Below are positions 1 through 9,365 of a DNA stretch of 64,000 nt, in pieces. The stretch is taken from contig BCJX01000003.1 in assembly GCA_001600415.1 (NCBI GenBank), positions 1,800,059-1,864,058 on the forward strand, written 5' to 3'. The notes beneath the pieces are model-generated. The model worked only from the letters and a program-made list of their open reading frames with translations, was not told the origin of the DNA and searched no databases. This DNA comes from Pascua guehoae (taxonomy: Eukaryota > Basidiomycota > Tremellomycetes > Trichosporonales > Trichosporonaceae). Every line of letters starts with the position of its first letter. Position 1 is the first letter of the stretch. Position numbers and translations under genes: made by a program.

Positions 1-20
1 CCCACTCGCCTAACCCGCAG

Positions 21-203
21 CCATCCCAGCGCCACGGCCTGCGCATCACCCCGCACGCCGAAAAGCCCCTCAGCGTCGCAGACTACGAATCCCAGACGGG
101 CAAGCAGGCAAAGGACTGGATCGAGGAGCGCTACAAGGCCCTCGGGATCACGGGTCCCAAGGGCGACGACGGCAAGACCATCGCCTCGGGCTTCCGTGAC
201 TAA
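21..203 (+). CDS. 3' terminal exon of an unidentified protein
   Basis: A 60-codon open stretch ends with TAA at 201-203. It is preceded by a classic fungal intron end, a CTAAC branch site at 9-13 and a CAG acceptor at 18-20, so the exon probably begins at 21 in phase 0. The visible C-terminus is hydrophilic and contains the segment ADYESQTGKQAKDWIEERYK followed by a Gly/Asp/Lys-rich end. I do not recognise the family. The rest of the gene lies left of the window. The codon use (strong C/G third positions) matches the clear genes further right, which supports real coding. Confidence 0.55.
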   Translation, partial: PSQRHGLRITPHAEKPLSVADYESQTGKQAKDWIEERYKALGITGPKGDDGKTIASGFRD

Positions 204-901
204 AAGAAAAGTTCGAGCGAGTACGCTTCGAAGGCGGCCGGGGCTCAACCTTTCGGCTGCGAGTTAGACTAGTTGCGTTGTACACATAGGGGGTACGGCG
301 GTAAACGCCCCTGGCAGGCTTCATCAGGCCTGCGTGGGTTAGATCTACATGTTATAATTGTTGTTGCCTAGGGAATGGGTGCTGGGTGCAGGCTGCAGGG
401 TGGAGGGTGCTTGTGTTTGTCGGTGCGTGCCCCAGAGTGGCGTGTCGAGCTTGCGTAGCTAGCGTCCAGGAAGCTTGTCGCGATCGCCGTCGTTGTGACC
501 GCACGCGAGGGTAATGGGCCAGGGCGAGATGCCGCCGGCTCGCTATTCGAGTTCTGTGACGCCTCCCCGTTCGCTCGTTCTCGTAACAGAGAGATGTGTA
601 CCACAGCAACACGGACCAGCACCGTCTCCGCTCTCTGTCCCATCCCCAGACCAATGCCGAGGCAACTGTTCAAGGGCTCATCAACTGTGCTCCCGCCAGT
701 CGACGGCGACGCGGTGGCGGGGAGTATGGCCGGGTCATTTGACGGACTACAGTATACCTGTGACCAACTGTGGTCGTTCCTGCGACGAGTGCCTTTGCAA
801 ACGTTGCCCACGAAGCGAGTGAGAAACGTCACAAGCAGCTCGACAACTCGATTGCAGCCGGCACACATCCGCCTGTCGTCATCTGGCGTTGGTCATGTAG
901 T

Positions 902-1234
902 GGGAGCCTGTAACGACCGTACCACTTTTTTCAGGTTTAACCGTACCAAACCCATATTTCTAATCGAATCATTTACAGAAGCAACAGATGATAATATATC
1001 CCCCCTAACCTCCTAATCCCCTAACCACCAAACCCCCTAACCTTCTAACCCCCTAACCACCTAAACCCCTAACCTCTCTAACCCCCTAACCTCTCTAACC
1101 ATAAAGGAACTTGGTGTGGGCGACTTGTAGAGTTGTAATAGCTAGCCATGCATGAGAAATATGGCGAAATATGGCTTCACAGTGGTTTGGTACGGTTAAA
1201 CCTGAAAAAAGTGGTACTGTCGTTACAGGCTCCC
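902..1234. repeat. 51-bp inverted repeat pair enclosing a telomere-like array
   Basis: The left arm at 902-952 and the right arm at 1184-1234 are reverse complements with a single mismatch over 51 bp. The arms begin GGGAGCCTGTAACGA and end ACCGTACCAAACC (left-arm orientation). The 231-bp spacer contains CCCCTAACC-like repeats. This resembles a small non-autonomous inverted-repeat element or a foldback structure. No target-site duplication or coding capacity is obvious. Confidence 0.8.
1000..1100. repeat. Degenerate CCCCTAACC (telomere-like) array
   Basis: About 100 bp made of short variants of CCCCCTAACC, CCTCTCTAACC and CCACCTAA. The motif resembles the C-rich strand of basidiomycete telomeres (TTAGGG or TTAGGGGG type). 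It is interstitial here and degenerate, and sits between the inverted-repeat arms at 902-952 and 1184-1234. Confidence 0.7.
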
Positions 1235-1601
1235 CATGTAGTGACACCCACAAATCGGCGTTGCCCGATAGGTGCCGGTTCGCCACCATCCGGATCACGA
1301 GCCCCACAACCCCTGCGTACTACGGTAGTTCTCATCTGACTGCATCGTTACGTCCATGGTGCACGACGAGACTGGTGCTGACAAACAAACAGCCAAGTGT
1401 GCGTATGCGGACAACATTCAGGCTATTCACAACAGTCGCGAATACAGTGTAAGCAGTCCGACATCGGCCACGTCCTTGACGGCACTTTGCTCGCTACCGC
1501 TCGCTTCGAAATCCGGCATTGCTGATTCCATACACTAGATACTACTGTAGATACTACTGCAAATGGCTCATTCGTACCATGTACACAGTCCACGTTCGTG
1601 T

Positions 1602-1680
1602 TCGTTTCACGTCGTCGTCGTCGCGTCCGCGTCCGCGTTGGTTTTTTTGGCGCCCGCGTCCGCGTCCGCGTCCACGTCCT
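1602..1680. repeat. CGT/CGCGTC simple repeat
   Basis: A run of CGT triplets passes into repeated GCGTCC hexamers, interrupted by a short T-rich segment and then resumed. It lies just downstream of the PEX11 stop. It is simple-sequence DNA with no supported coding function. Confidence 0.7.
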
Positions 1681-1813
1681 ATCGCCGTCTGATACTCCTG
1701 CTGCTCCTGACACTGCTGTCTCGCCGCCTGTGACCTTTTCCTTTCCAATAACTTGCCCCCGGGCGGCGCGACCGAGCTGTTGCGCGGGACGGCACCGACG
1801 CAACGGTGCCACC

Positions 1814-3242
1814 CTAGGCACGGCCCCACGCGCCCACGAGCTTAGTGGCCGCAATAACGGAGCCAATGCCTGCGGTAATGAGCGGGTTGGACCAGAGTGC
1901 GCCGTTTGAGCCCCACTGGATGGTGAGTGGGAGGTAGCCGCTGTGATGTGTTAGCAAGCGAAGTAGTCGGGTGTGAGACAGCAACACTTACAAGTTGAGA
2001 ATGGCCTGCATCTCCCATGCGGCCCAGTCGGCGTTGAGCTGCGCACGCGCAGCTGCCGCCTGCGTGCTGGAGCTGGTGCTCGCGGTCGACGACTCGGCCT
2101 TCTTTTCGTCCGTGAGCTCGAAGCCCTCGGCCTCGGCGGCCGACACGTCGGGGCGCGCGTTGCGGAGCTGGCGTTCGCGCGCGCGCAGCGAGCGCAGCTG
2201 GAACAGGAGCTTGCCGCACGAGAGGAAGACGTCGACGCTAAAGGGGTGTCAGTACAACGCGGCTGGGAGGAAGAGTTTTCGGTTAGTCGAGTTGCCAGAA
2301 GCGATGCGCTTCTGTCGACAACAAGTTGCGCCCTGCGCCATACGGTCTTGACCGATGGAAATCCGCCCCTTGGGCAACTGCAGCCGGCGGCCGGCAGCCG
2401 GACGCAGCCGACGCCATCTGGCGCTGACGCAGGGGCAAACCAAAACGAGCGTGTTGCAAACTGGACAACGGGTAAAACGAGAAACGGCTACTCACGCCCA
2501 GGTGCGGATGGACCCAATGACAATCTTGTTGATCGTCGCTTCCTGGAGGGGAATGACGCCCTTGCTGGCAAACCACGCAATGTGCTCCTGGACGTAGTAA
2601 CCGCAGAGCGCAATGATGCGGAACGTCGAAAAGACGCGCTCGTTGGAGAGGTCAAAGTTGGACAGGCTGGGGCGGAAGATCGCACCCGCCAGCGCCTTGA
2701 GGGGGTTGGGGTGGAGCTTGAGCAGCCAGTCAATCATGGGGATGAGGCCTGCGTATCAGCATTATTCTGGGCGCACGGGCGCATGCGAAGAATAAGGGGA
2801 GGAGCAGCGGGAGAGGGGATGGAGTAAGCCAACCAGGCGTAGAGTTGGACAGTTGGGCGAGACGTATCGCATCGCGTCATCCTCGGCCCCTCGCCCCAGA
2901 ACACTCTGCATGACGGGCGAGATGGTGAGGGTCTGCGTGCGCCCTGTAGCCCCCACTCCCGTCTCGGCGTCGTCGCGGCACCGACTTACCAAAGAGACGC
3001 ATCGCGGTACGCGCCTCGCCGAGCGAGCCGCCGGCGCGGATGACACCGGCCGCGAGGTTGGTGAGCGCGAGCGGGTCCTTGCCCGACTTTGTGCGGAGCT
3101 TGACGAGCGAGAGGATGGCGGTAGCGACGAGCGGCGAGCTGTACTGGATGGCCATGAGGCCGCCGTCGAGGCCCCCGACGGTCCCGAGGGTGCGCGAGAG
3201 GCGACCGATTGTCTCGGCGACGCAGCCTTCCTTGGTCGACAT
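1814..3242 (-). CDS. PEX11: Peroxisomal biogenesis factor 11 (PEX11 family)
   Basis: Four exons on the minus strand: 3242-2990, 2748-2496, 2237-1992 and 1940-1814. All three introns have GT..AG ends (GTAAGT, GTGAGT, GTAAGT donors) and the frame closes at a TAG after 292 codons. The protein starts MSTKEGCVAETIGRLSRTLG and continues with the amphipathic and hydrophobic pattern of PEX11, including GLIPMIDWLLKLHPNPLKAL in exon 2. A charged Ser/Ala-rich linker is followed by a C-terminal membrane segment in the last exon (FGYLPLTIQWGSNG). Length is close to the usual 230-290 residues. PEX11 proteins sit in the peroxisomal membrane and drive elongation and division of peroxisomes. The family is recognised by overall resemblance; which PEX11 paralogue this is cannot be told. 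Confidence 0.85.
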
Positions 3243-4840
3243 CGTGGTGGTAGAGACAGACGAGGGTGTGGTGTGGGGGAAAGGAGTGTGAATATTATTC
3301 GAGGGGTTGCTAGTGACTGATTGTTTGGCGAGATGAGAGAGATGGGAGACGCCGTCTTGTTATGAAGATGGAGAGAGTGGACAAGAGGCAGTGGTGGTGC
3401 ATTTGGAGCCATGGGGCACGGTGCACGGTGCTGGCCGTGGTGGTGGTGCAAGTGCGGGGCCTACACTGCCGACTGCTTGCATGCGGTTGCACGCTTGTAC
3501 GCTTGCTCGCCCGCCGGTGACCGCGCGGTGCGGCTAAGGCAAAGCCGGCAGGGCAGGGCGGGGCAGGGCGGGGCGGGGCGGTACAAGCAAGATGGCTCAG
3601 TGAAATCATGCATGCGCCCGCCAAACGCCCTCGGTCTCATTTGGCCATGCAACCGCAGCATCGGCCCCCGCCGCTAGCACCACCGCCACAACACTCTAAC
3701 ACTCTGTGCCTCTCTACCTGTGCAGCCGCGTGCCGCACATGTGGGCGCAATGCCAAGAAGTGAGCTCACGCACGCACGTCAAGCGAACCTGCTAGCGAGC
3801 ATCGCATGCATGGCAGTCTGCATAACATGCTAGCAATCAGGCTCTTTCGTCCTCTTCATGTCCTCTTGCCTCAGTGCAAAATGGACCATTTACGCGAATT
3901 ACAGCCGCTCGAGCCGACCTTTTCGGTGCCCACTTTCTCGGCAACCCTGAATACCGAGCTCCGAGCACCGAGCCGAATTCACCGCATCATTCCCCATCAC
4001 AGCCCACCAAACCACACATCTGTTCTGCTTGCAAGGTGGTGGGCTCACTCTGTGTATGGGTCGTTTGAAGCGCTCGTGTAGCAGCTCGACAGCTATCCTA
4101 CTTGCCCCGGATGTGACTAAACCTCCGGTTGTCGAGACCCTTTCCTGTCAGGACCCGTTCAGTGCGCTGGATCAGTGTTTACCCTCCGTATCGCCTTGCC
4201 TGTTGCGGCACAACAAGGAGCAAGATATCGCGCTGTGGTGTTTCGGACCAGTGTTTCGGAGTAGCTGGTAAAAGGTAATATGAACGTGTTGGTGAGTGAG
4301 TGAACACGGCAATCTTCTAACGGTTCGACTTCCATCAAACCTCTTACAAACAGCAAGTTATGACCAAGCCCCGATAAGCCCAATGACACTTTCCCACTCT
4401 CCGAGTTATTAATGTCCAGGTGGCAGCTCCAGATGGGTGACGGCTCATGCTACCGATTCTCACAGGCGTCATGCCCCCCGCAATGAGAACACGTCCGCGT
4501 GGCCAGTGCAGCGGACAATATCGTTTTTGTTGCAATCCAGCCGCTGCCACCTTCAGACGCAGGTCATCGAGACGTCTCTGTGTATTTTGAATAACATGGC
4601 ACAGGCGAGCCTCCCTCACTCACCGCTGTTAGCACGCACAGCACATCCCGGTCGACTCACTCCTCCCCACGGAAGCTGGTGACTGCAGCGGCACGTACTT
4701 CAACTTCGGTCGCAACGCCTCGGCAGCGGCGACAGCTCGCGTATACTCCATCATCCTCATCATCGTGGCCCGGATGGCGTCTGGAGGACCCACGCTCGGT
4801 CCGCGGCGGACGGCGGGGAGTCGCAAGTCCCATCGGAGAT
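3243..4840. other. Intergenic stretch, no gene seen
   Basis: The first part is presumably the PEX11 promoter and 5' leader. A G-rich degenerate GGGGC/AGGGC tract lies at about 3548-3582. No frame shows splice-supported coding or a recognisable domain, and no RNA gene was found before the tRNA at 4841. Confidence 0.55.
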
Positions 4841-4931
4841 GGCGATTTAGCTCAGTTGGTTAGAGCGCATGCTTAACACGAGATTTCTCGGGCTTCGCAT
4901 GAGGTCGGCAGTCCGACCCTGTCAAACGTCA
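4841..4931 (+). tRNA. tRNA-Val (anticodon AAC), with a 17-nt intron
   Basis: The acceptor stem GGCGATT (4841-4847) pairs with AAACGTC (4924-4930) with one mismatch and one G-U. The D arm is GCTC..GAGC. The anticodon stem CATGC (4868-4872) pairs with GCATG (4897-4901), leaving anticodon AAC at 4875-4877 and an intron at 4879-4895, immediately after position 37. The T stem is GGCAG/CTGTC around the loop TCCGACC. The discriminator is A4931, and a T5 run (4933-4937) acts as the RNA polymerase III terminator. The mature length is 74 nt. The T loop has C where a uridine (pseudouridine 55) is normal, and the acceptor has a mismatch, so a weakened copy cannot be excluded. Confidence 0.8.
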
Positions 4932-4937
4932 CTTTTT

Positions 4938-5354
4938 GGGCGGGAGCATGAGGACGAGATGTCTGATGAAGGTGACAAGGAAGTAGAAAGTGCTGAGAGG
5001 GGTCGTAAGTGTACAGAGGAAAAGTGGGAGTGTGGAGGGTAAAGTGCCACGGCCCTTTCGGGTGGTGTCGCCAATGGTGGTATGCTCTGCATTCCGTTTG
5101 TGGCACTCGGAGCTGGCCTCGAGAGCAGGTTTATCATGTGGCACGCTACGACCTGAGACATTCGCAAGATGACTCCACTCCCGACTTCCACCCTCACGAT
5201 GACTGTGCAACAATTCCAGGAGAGAAACACAATTACTGTCCATGACTATGGTTATGAAAGTCCGTGTGTTAAATACACTAGCATTGGCTTTTGCACACGA
5301 AAATGCGGGGACCGTGACCCTTGTTTGACCCGAGGCTCGGATGAACGTTGGCGA
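4938..5354. other. Intergenic stretch, no gene seen
   Basis: This lies between the tRNA-Val terminator and the 3' end of the heme peroxidase gene. It presumably contains the 3' UTR of that minus-strand gene. No coding or RNA feature is supported. Confidence 0.5.
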
Positions 5355-6605
5355 TTAGCACGAAAGAGCGCCAACCTCGCCGAGGTTGAGGCTACCGAAG
5401 AGGTTGCCGAGGGTGGAGGGGAACCAGCCGAGGAAGGAGCCGCCGACCGAGCAGCCGATAGCCTGGACGCTGTTGCCACCGTTGAACAGGCCGCCGAAGA
5501 AGTTGGAGAGCGAGCCAAAGGTGGGGAGGGGGATGAAGAGACCCTTGATGCCGAGGGACCAGCCGGGGAGAGTGGGCTTGAGGACCTCGAAGATGGCGGC
5601 CCAGCCCAGAATCTCGGGGATGGTCATGGGGATGATACGTGGCTGCCATCCGGCGGGGAAGCGCTCCTGGAGGAACCAGGCGTCGATCATGTCCTCGGTG
5701 AACTTGATGTTGTTGCCGCGGAGGACCTCCATGACGAAGCCCGACTCGGCGTAGGCGACTAGCATGCGCCATGGGTTGAAGTCAAAGTTCGGGTTGGTCT
5801 TGCGCGAGTCGTCCCAAGCCCAGTAGCGAGACTGGGAAAGCACCATGGGAGTGATGTCGCCGTTGCCGTACTCACGCATGAGGCTCTTGAGCTTCTCAAC
5901 GCGCGAAGGAACGACCGACCACTGGTTGCCAAAGTAGGCGTCCTTACGAGTGACTGAAGCATCGCCCTCGAGAGCACCATGGGCAGAAAGACCGTCGCCA
6001 AGACCGACCTTGCCGCCGATCGAAAGAGTGAGGGTGGTCATGTCACCCTTGAAGAGGAAAGCAACAATGGCAAGAACTGCACAGAGGTCGGGGGAGAGGT
6101 GGAGACCGCGCCAAGTGCCAACGAAGAGCTCGACGGGGTTAACGATACCGTTACGCGGCAGGTAACCGTGGTTGGCAATGGTGTTGAGGCCGGGGCAAGG
6201 ACCACGCATGTCACCGGGGCCGGGAGCCTGCCATGGGTGGTCGGCGTCCTCGCCGAGACCAAAGCCGAAAATGTCGGTGCGCTCGGTAAGGTTGCCCGTC
6301 TCCGGACGAGTGAGGCCGAACGCCTGGTAGATCTTGTCCTGGTTCATGTTCTTCCAGTTGGTGTTGAGGTAGTCGGAGCCGGCCTTGGGGATGGTAACAC
6401 CGTCGCCCATGTCGTTCTTGACCTGGTCAATACCAGCCTTGATCTGGTCACCGAGAGCGGCAATGTTGGCGGGCGAGAATGACTTGAACTTGGCAATCAT
6501 CTCGTTAAGCGTCTTGGTGTCGGCACCAGACATGAAAGGGAAGGCCGAGGCGGGCGCGACAAGAGTCGCGAGCGCGCCGACGGCGGTGAAGACGGAAATC
6601 TTCAT
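5355..6605 (-). CDS. Secreted heme-thiolate peroxidase / unspecific peroxygenase-like protein
   Basis: A single exon encodes 416 residues. The start at 6605 was chosen because it opens a textbook signal peptide (MKISVFTAVGALATLVAPAS, cleavage near residue 21), while further upstream codons add unrelated sequence. Residues 136-138 are the PCP motif whose Cys137 would be the axial thiolate ligand of heme, within GPCPGLNTIANHGYLPRNG. An EGD motif at 213-215 followed by Arg220 fits the PCP..EGD..R signature of long-type unspecific peroxygenases; Glu213 would be the acid-base residue. An N-glycosylation site NLT lies at 105-107. Such enzymes use H2O2 to oxygenate or halogenate organic substrates outside the cell. 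The C-terminal part is Gly/Phe-rich with a final Cys. The family call is firm; the substrate is unknown. Confidence 0.85.
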   Translation of the reverse strand: MKISVFTAVGALATLVAPASAFPFMSGADTKTLNEMIAKFKSFSPANIAALGDQIKAGIDQVKNDMGDGVTIPKAGSDYLNTNWKNMNQDKIYQAFGLTRPETGNLTERTDIFGFGLGEDADHPWQAPGPGDMRGPCPGLNTIANHGYLPRNGIVNPVELFVGTWRGLHLSPDLCAVLAIVAFLFKGDMTTLTLSIGGKVGLGDGLSAHGALEGDASVTRKDAYFGNQWSVVPSRVEKLKSLMREYGNGDITPMVLSQSRYWAWDDSRKTNPNFDFNPWRMLVAYAESGFVMEVLRGNNIKFTEDMIDAWFLQERFPAGWQPRIIPMTIPEILGWAAIFEVLKPTLPGWSLGIKGLFIPLPTFGSLSNFFGGLFNGGNSVQAIGCSVGGSFLGWFPSTLGNLFGSLNLGEVGALSC

Positions 6606-6715
6606 GATGAAGGAGGTCGAAGAATAAATAAAAAAAAAGGAGTGGAGGAGTGTTTGTCGGGTTGGTGAGTCGAAGAATTGGTCGAACTGGGGGACAAGAA
6701 GACGACGAGGGCTGT

Positions 6716-6727
6716 CCTTTTTATGCC
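6716..6727 (-). promoter_or_regulatory. TATA-like box upstream of the peroxidase gene
   Basis: On the minus strand this reads GGCATAAAAAGG, about 110 nt upstream of the start codon at 6605. Position and composition suit a fungal TATA element. There is no experimental support and the transcription start is unknown. Confidence 0.35.
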
Positions 6728-9236
6728 TTTTCCAACCGTGGCCATGGCCGTAACAGGCCACCACCACTTGTGTTGACACCACAGTTTGCTTTGCACAGCG
6801 AGAGACAAGCGCGTATACCACGCGTAGGGGAAACTGCGTACTCAGCAACAGCCGACGACGCGGGCCAAAGAGCGGGAACGACCCGAGGACGTTTCCAAGA
6901 AAGAAGTTCACTGTTGCAGCCCGTGTCGTAATAGGTTCGTAGTGCCACACACCCAAGCCAAACATAGGCTCGGAGGCTCTCCCTCGCGCCACCGCCTGCC
7001 GCGTCACTTTTCTGCCTGCCACCCAAATTCCTGTCACGCCCGACTGCCGATACTTGCGTAATGCCCCGAACCTCGGTGGTCCCGCGTTTTGACGGCATCA
7101 CGTGTGGGGGCGCTCACCGTGCACTTGGTCTGAACAAGGTTGTCGTCACCAATCCAGGCCCCCGAATTTTATTTTCCCGGCACCCCTAGCTTTACGCCTT
7201 TCTGATAAACGTGTGCTGCCGTCACTCTATCGGCCCGGGATGTTAGTACACCTTGTGCAAATGGGATTCGATGGCTTTTGTGACATGCACCTGCGTTTTG
7301 ATACGTTGACAGCGTTAACCGTGGCGTCCTGCCCGTTTGTTTGAGTTTGAGACCGACATCGAGCGACCGAACACGCCTTGACGACGTACAACACACAGAC
7401 GTGCACCAGAAGCGGTTTGCCCGAAACACAAAAGCCGCAGCCGCAGGTGGCCGCATTCGGCGTCGTAGACGACAGCCCGATCGATCGCGGCAGCACTCTT
7501 CGTGTAGTCGCTCACACTAAACTGTGCAAGGGGTTCCATCGCTCCACCTCCCCTTTGTATTGCCAAGCCGATGCTTCCGGCACAGCATTCATAACCCTGC
7601 TCAGCCCCGAGGTTAGCACAAGGGACGAGGGGACGGAATGTGTAATGAGTGGGTCTCCGTTCGCCAAGATCATGCCCCGACACAATCACCCCCAGGCCTG
7701 GAGAAGCCTCGCGTCCCCTATGGGCTCCGCTTATGAGGCAATGTGGCTTAGGTGCCCAGCTTCCCATCGGGCCGCAAACAACAGTTGCTCCATGTGCCCC
7801 GCTCAAGGTGGTTTGCGGGAGCGGCGGTTGCTAGTCTCAACTGTAACCAACCACGGCGCTCGAATTGCACCCATGGCCTTCGTTCCTGAGCGGCGCTGCT
7901 TTGACTAAGATGCCGTTCCTCGGCACCAATTGGACGCGCCACGCGTTTTCGTAACTTAAAAGTCTTGGGTGTCAGCCGGGCGGGCAAGCGGCACTCTTTG
8001 TTCGCATGGTCGGGAGCACTAGGTACGGGGTCAATTTGTTAGATCCGGCTCGAGGCAAGCATAGCTAAGCCACTCAGGGTATGCGCAGCATCTTTACTCC
8101 GGTCGTCATGTATCNCCCTGCCACTAAACTAGGCCAAAGCACGAAACCCCCACGCTTGCAGCGCGTTTAAGGCGGTTCCAGCCATTCACCTCATCCACCA
8201 TTACCCTGTGGAACACGGGATGTTATCCGCAATCACAACCACAATCCAGCCAAACGTCCCACACAAAATACTCCACCCCCTGTTCACGTTGTTTGACCGG
8301 GCTCCACGGGATGACACGACTGTAGGGTCGTCAGCCTGACGATCCTCTCGAACTCCGCCCCTTTACGCAACCCCTTTGACTTGTTTCGCACCTCATGATA
8401 CAGTCATTGTTTACACAGACTGAGTCCACCCCCGGGTTCGTTTAGTTCCCTGAACGAAGACAACGTTTGTTTAATGAAGGTCCCTTCTACCTCCCCTCCC
8501 CCTTGGAGAGCCCATCACAATTTACTCCTGTGCCAGCCTCGTCCATCCCGCTTGCTCCACCACACTAAAGTGGAACATTTGTTAGGCACCCCCAACCTTT
8601 GTCCTTCGCCTGGGCAATGGGCTTGACCAGTACACCTCCAACCAGAACATGACGTGTCATGACGAAAGCTTGAGCTTGTTTGGCGGCCCATACCAAGCCA
8701 CAGTCGGAGCTCTTACCCGCGTGGGGAATGGTGGGGGTTGTGCCCCACCGCAACCCCGAGGTCCGTCGAGGGCGGAGTACAGTAAGGTCCTTCCGTTGGA
8801 ATAGAACGAAGGCTTCTTCATGCTGTCTGCTCGTTACAGAACAGTAGTACTACCACTTGAGTTCAAATCAGACTAACCACATTTGTACTGGATATTCAAG
8901 GTTGTCTGACAGACGCCACAGTGCAGTTTATTCCACCGGGGGTTTGCAATTGTTCGGAAGCGAATGTCCCCAGCCATTAGTGCAATGGTGCGGGCATAGA
9001 CACGACCCGTTCACCATACGGCCCGCTTGGGATGAGGTAACCACGCGTGGGACGGGTCGCGTGGAATGCCGTACTTCTCGCTTGGGGGTGACAAATGCAC
9101 AGCCTCCCGCTGGCCAAGCGCCACGGCCACTTTTTTTCGAGTCTTTTCCGAGCCAAACTACAGCAGGCTAGAACAAAATACAACTCGCGTGCGTTTCAAG
9201 TATACACTACACCAAGGGCAACGGGATTATGCTCGA

Positions 9237-9365
9237 CGGGCATAGGTATTTGTAACCATGAGTGCAGCAAAGTTGTGACGGGCATTGGTTTTTGTACCAG
9301 CTGTGCGGCAAAAGTGTAACGGATATCTGCATTTGTAACAATTGCCGAGTGCAGCAACGCTGTAA
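9237..9365. repeat. Three-copy degenerate tandem repeat of 41-46 bp
   Basis: Three consecutive units (9237-9278, 9279-9319 and 9320-9365) share the layout CGG-GCAT.GGT.TTTGTA followed by GTGCAGCAA and a TGTAA or TGTGA end, then a fourth start CGGTT. The units differ by substitutions and small indels, so this is an old minisatellite. Confidence 0.6.

Larger units (their letters stand above)
204..1813. other. Intergenic stretch with repeats
   Basis: No convincing gene is seen between the end of the left-hand gene and the 3' end of PEX11. The stretch carries an inverted repeat enclosing a telomere-like array (902-1234) and a hexanucleotide repeat (about 1602-1680), both listed separately. Short open frames on both strands overlap one another and have no splice or protein-family support. 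Confidence 0.6.

Noticed and set aside
1000..1100. True chromosome end
   Set aside because: Genes lie on both sides and the repeat is degenerate and short, so it is interstitial.
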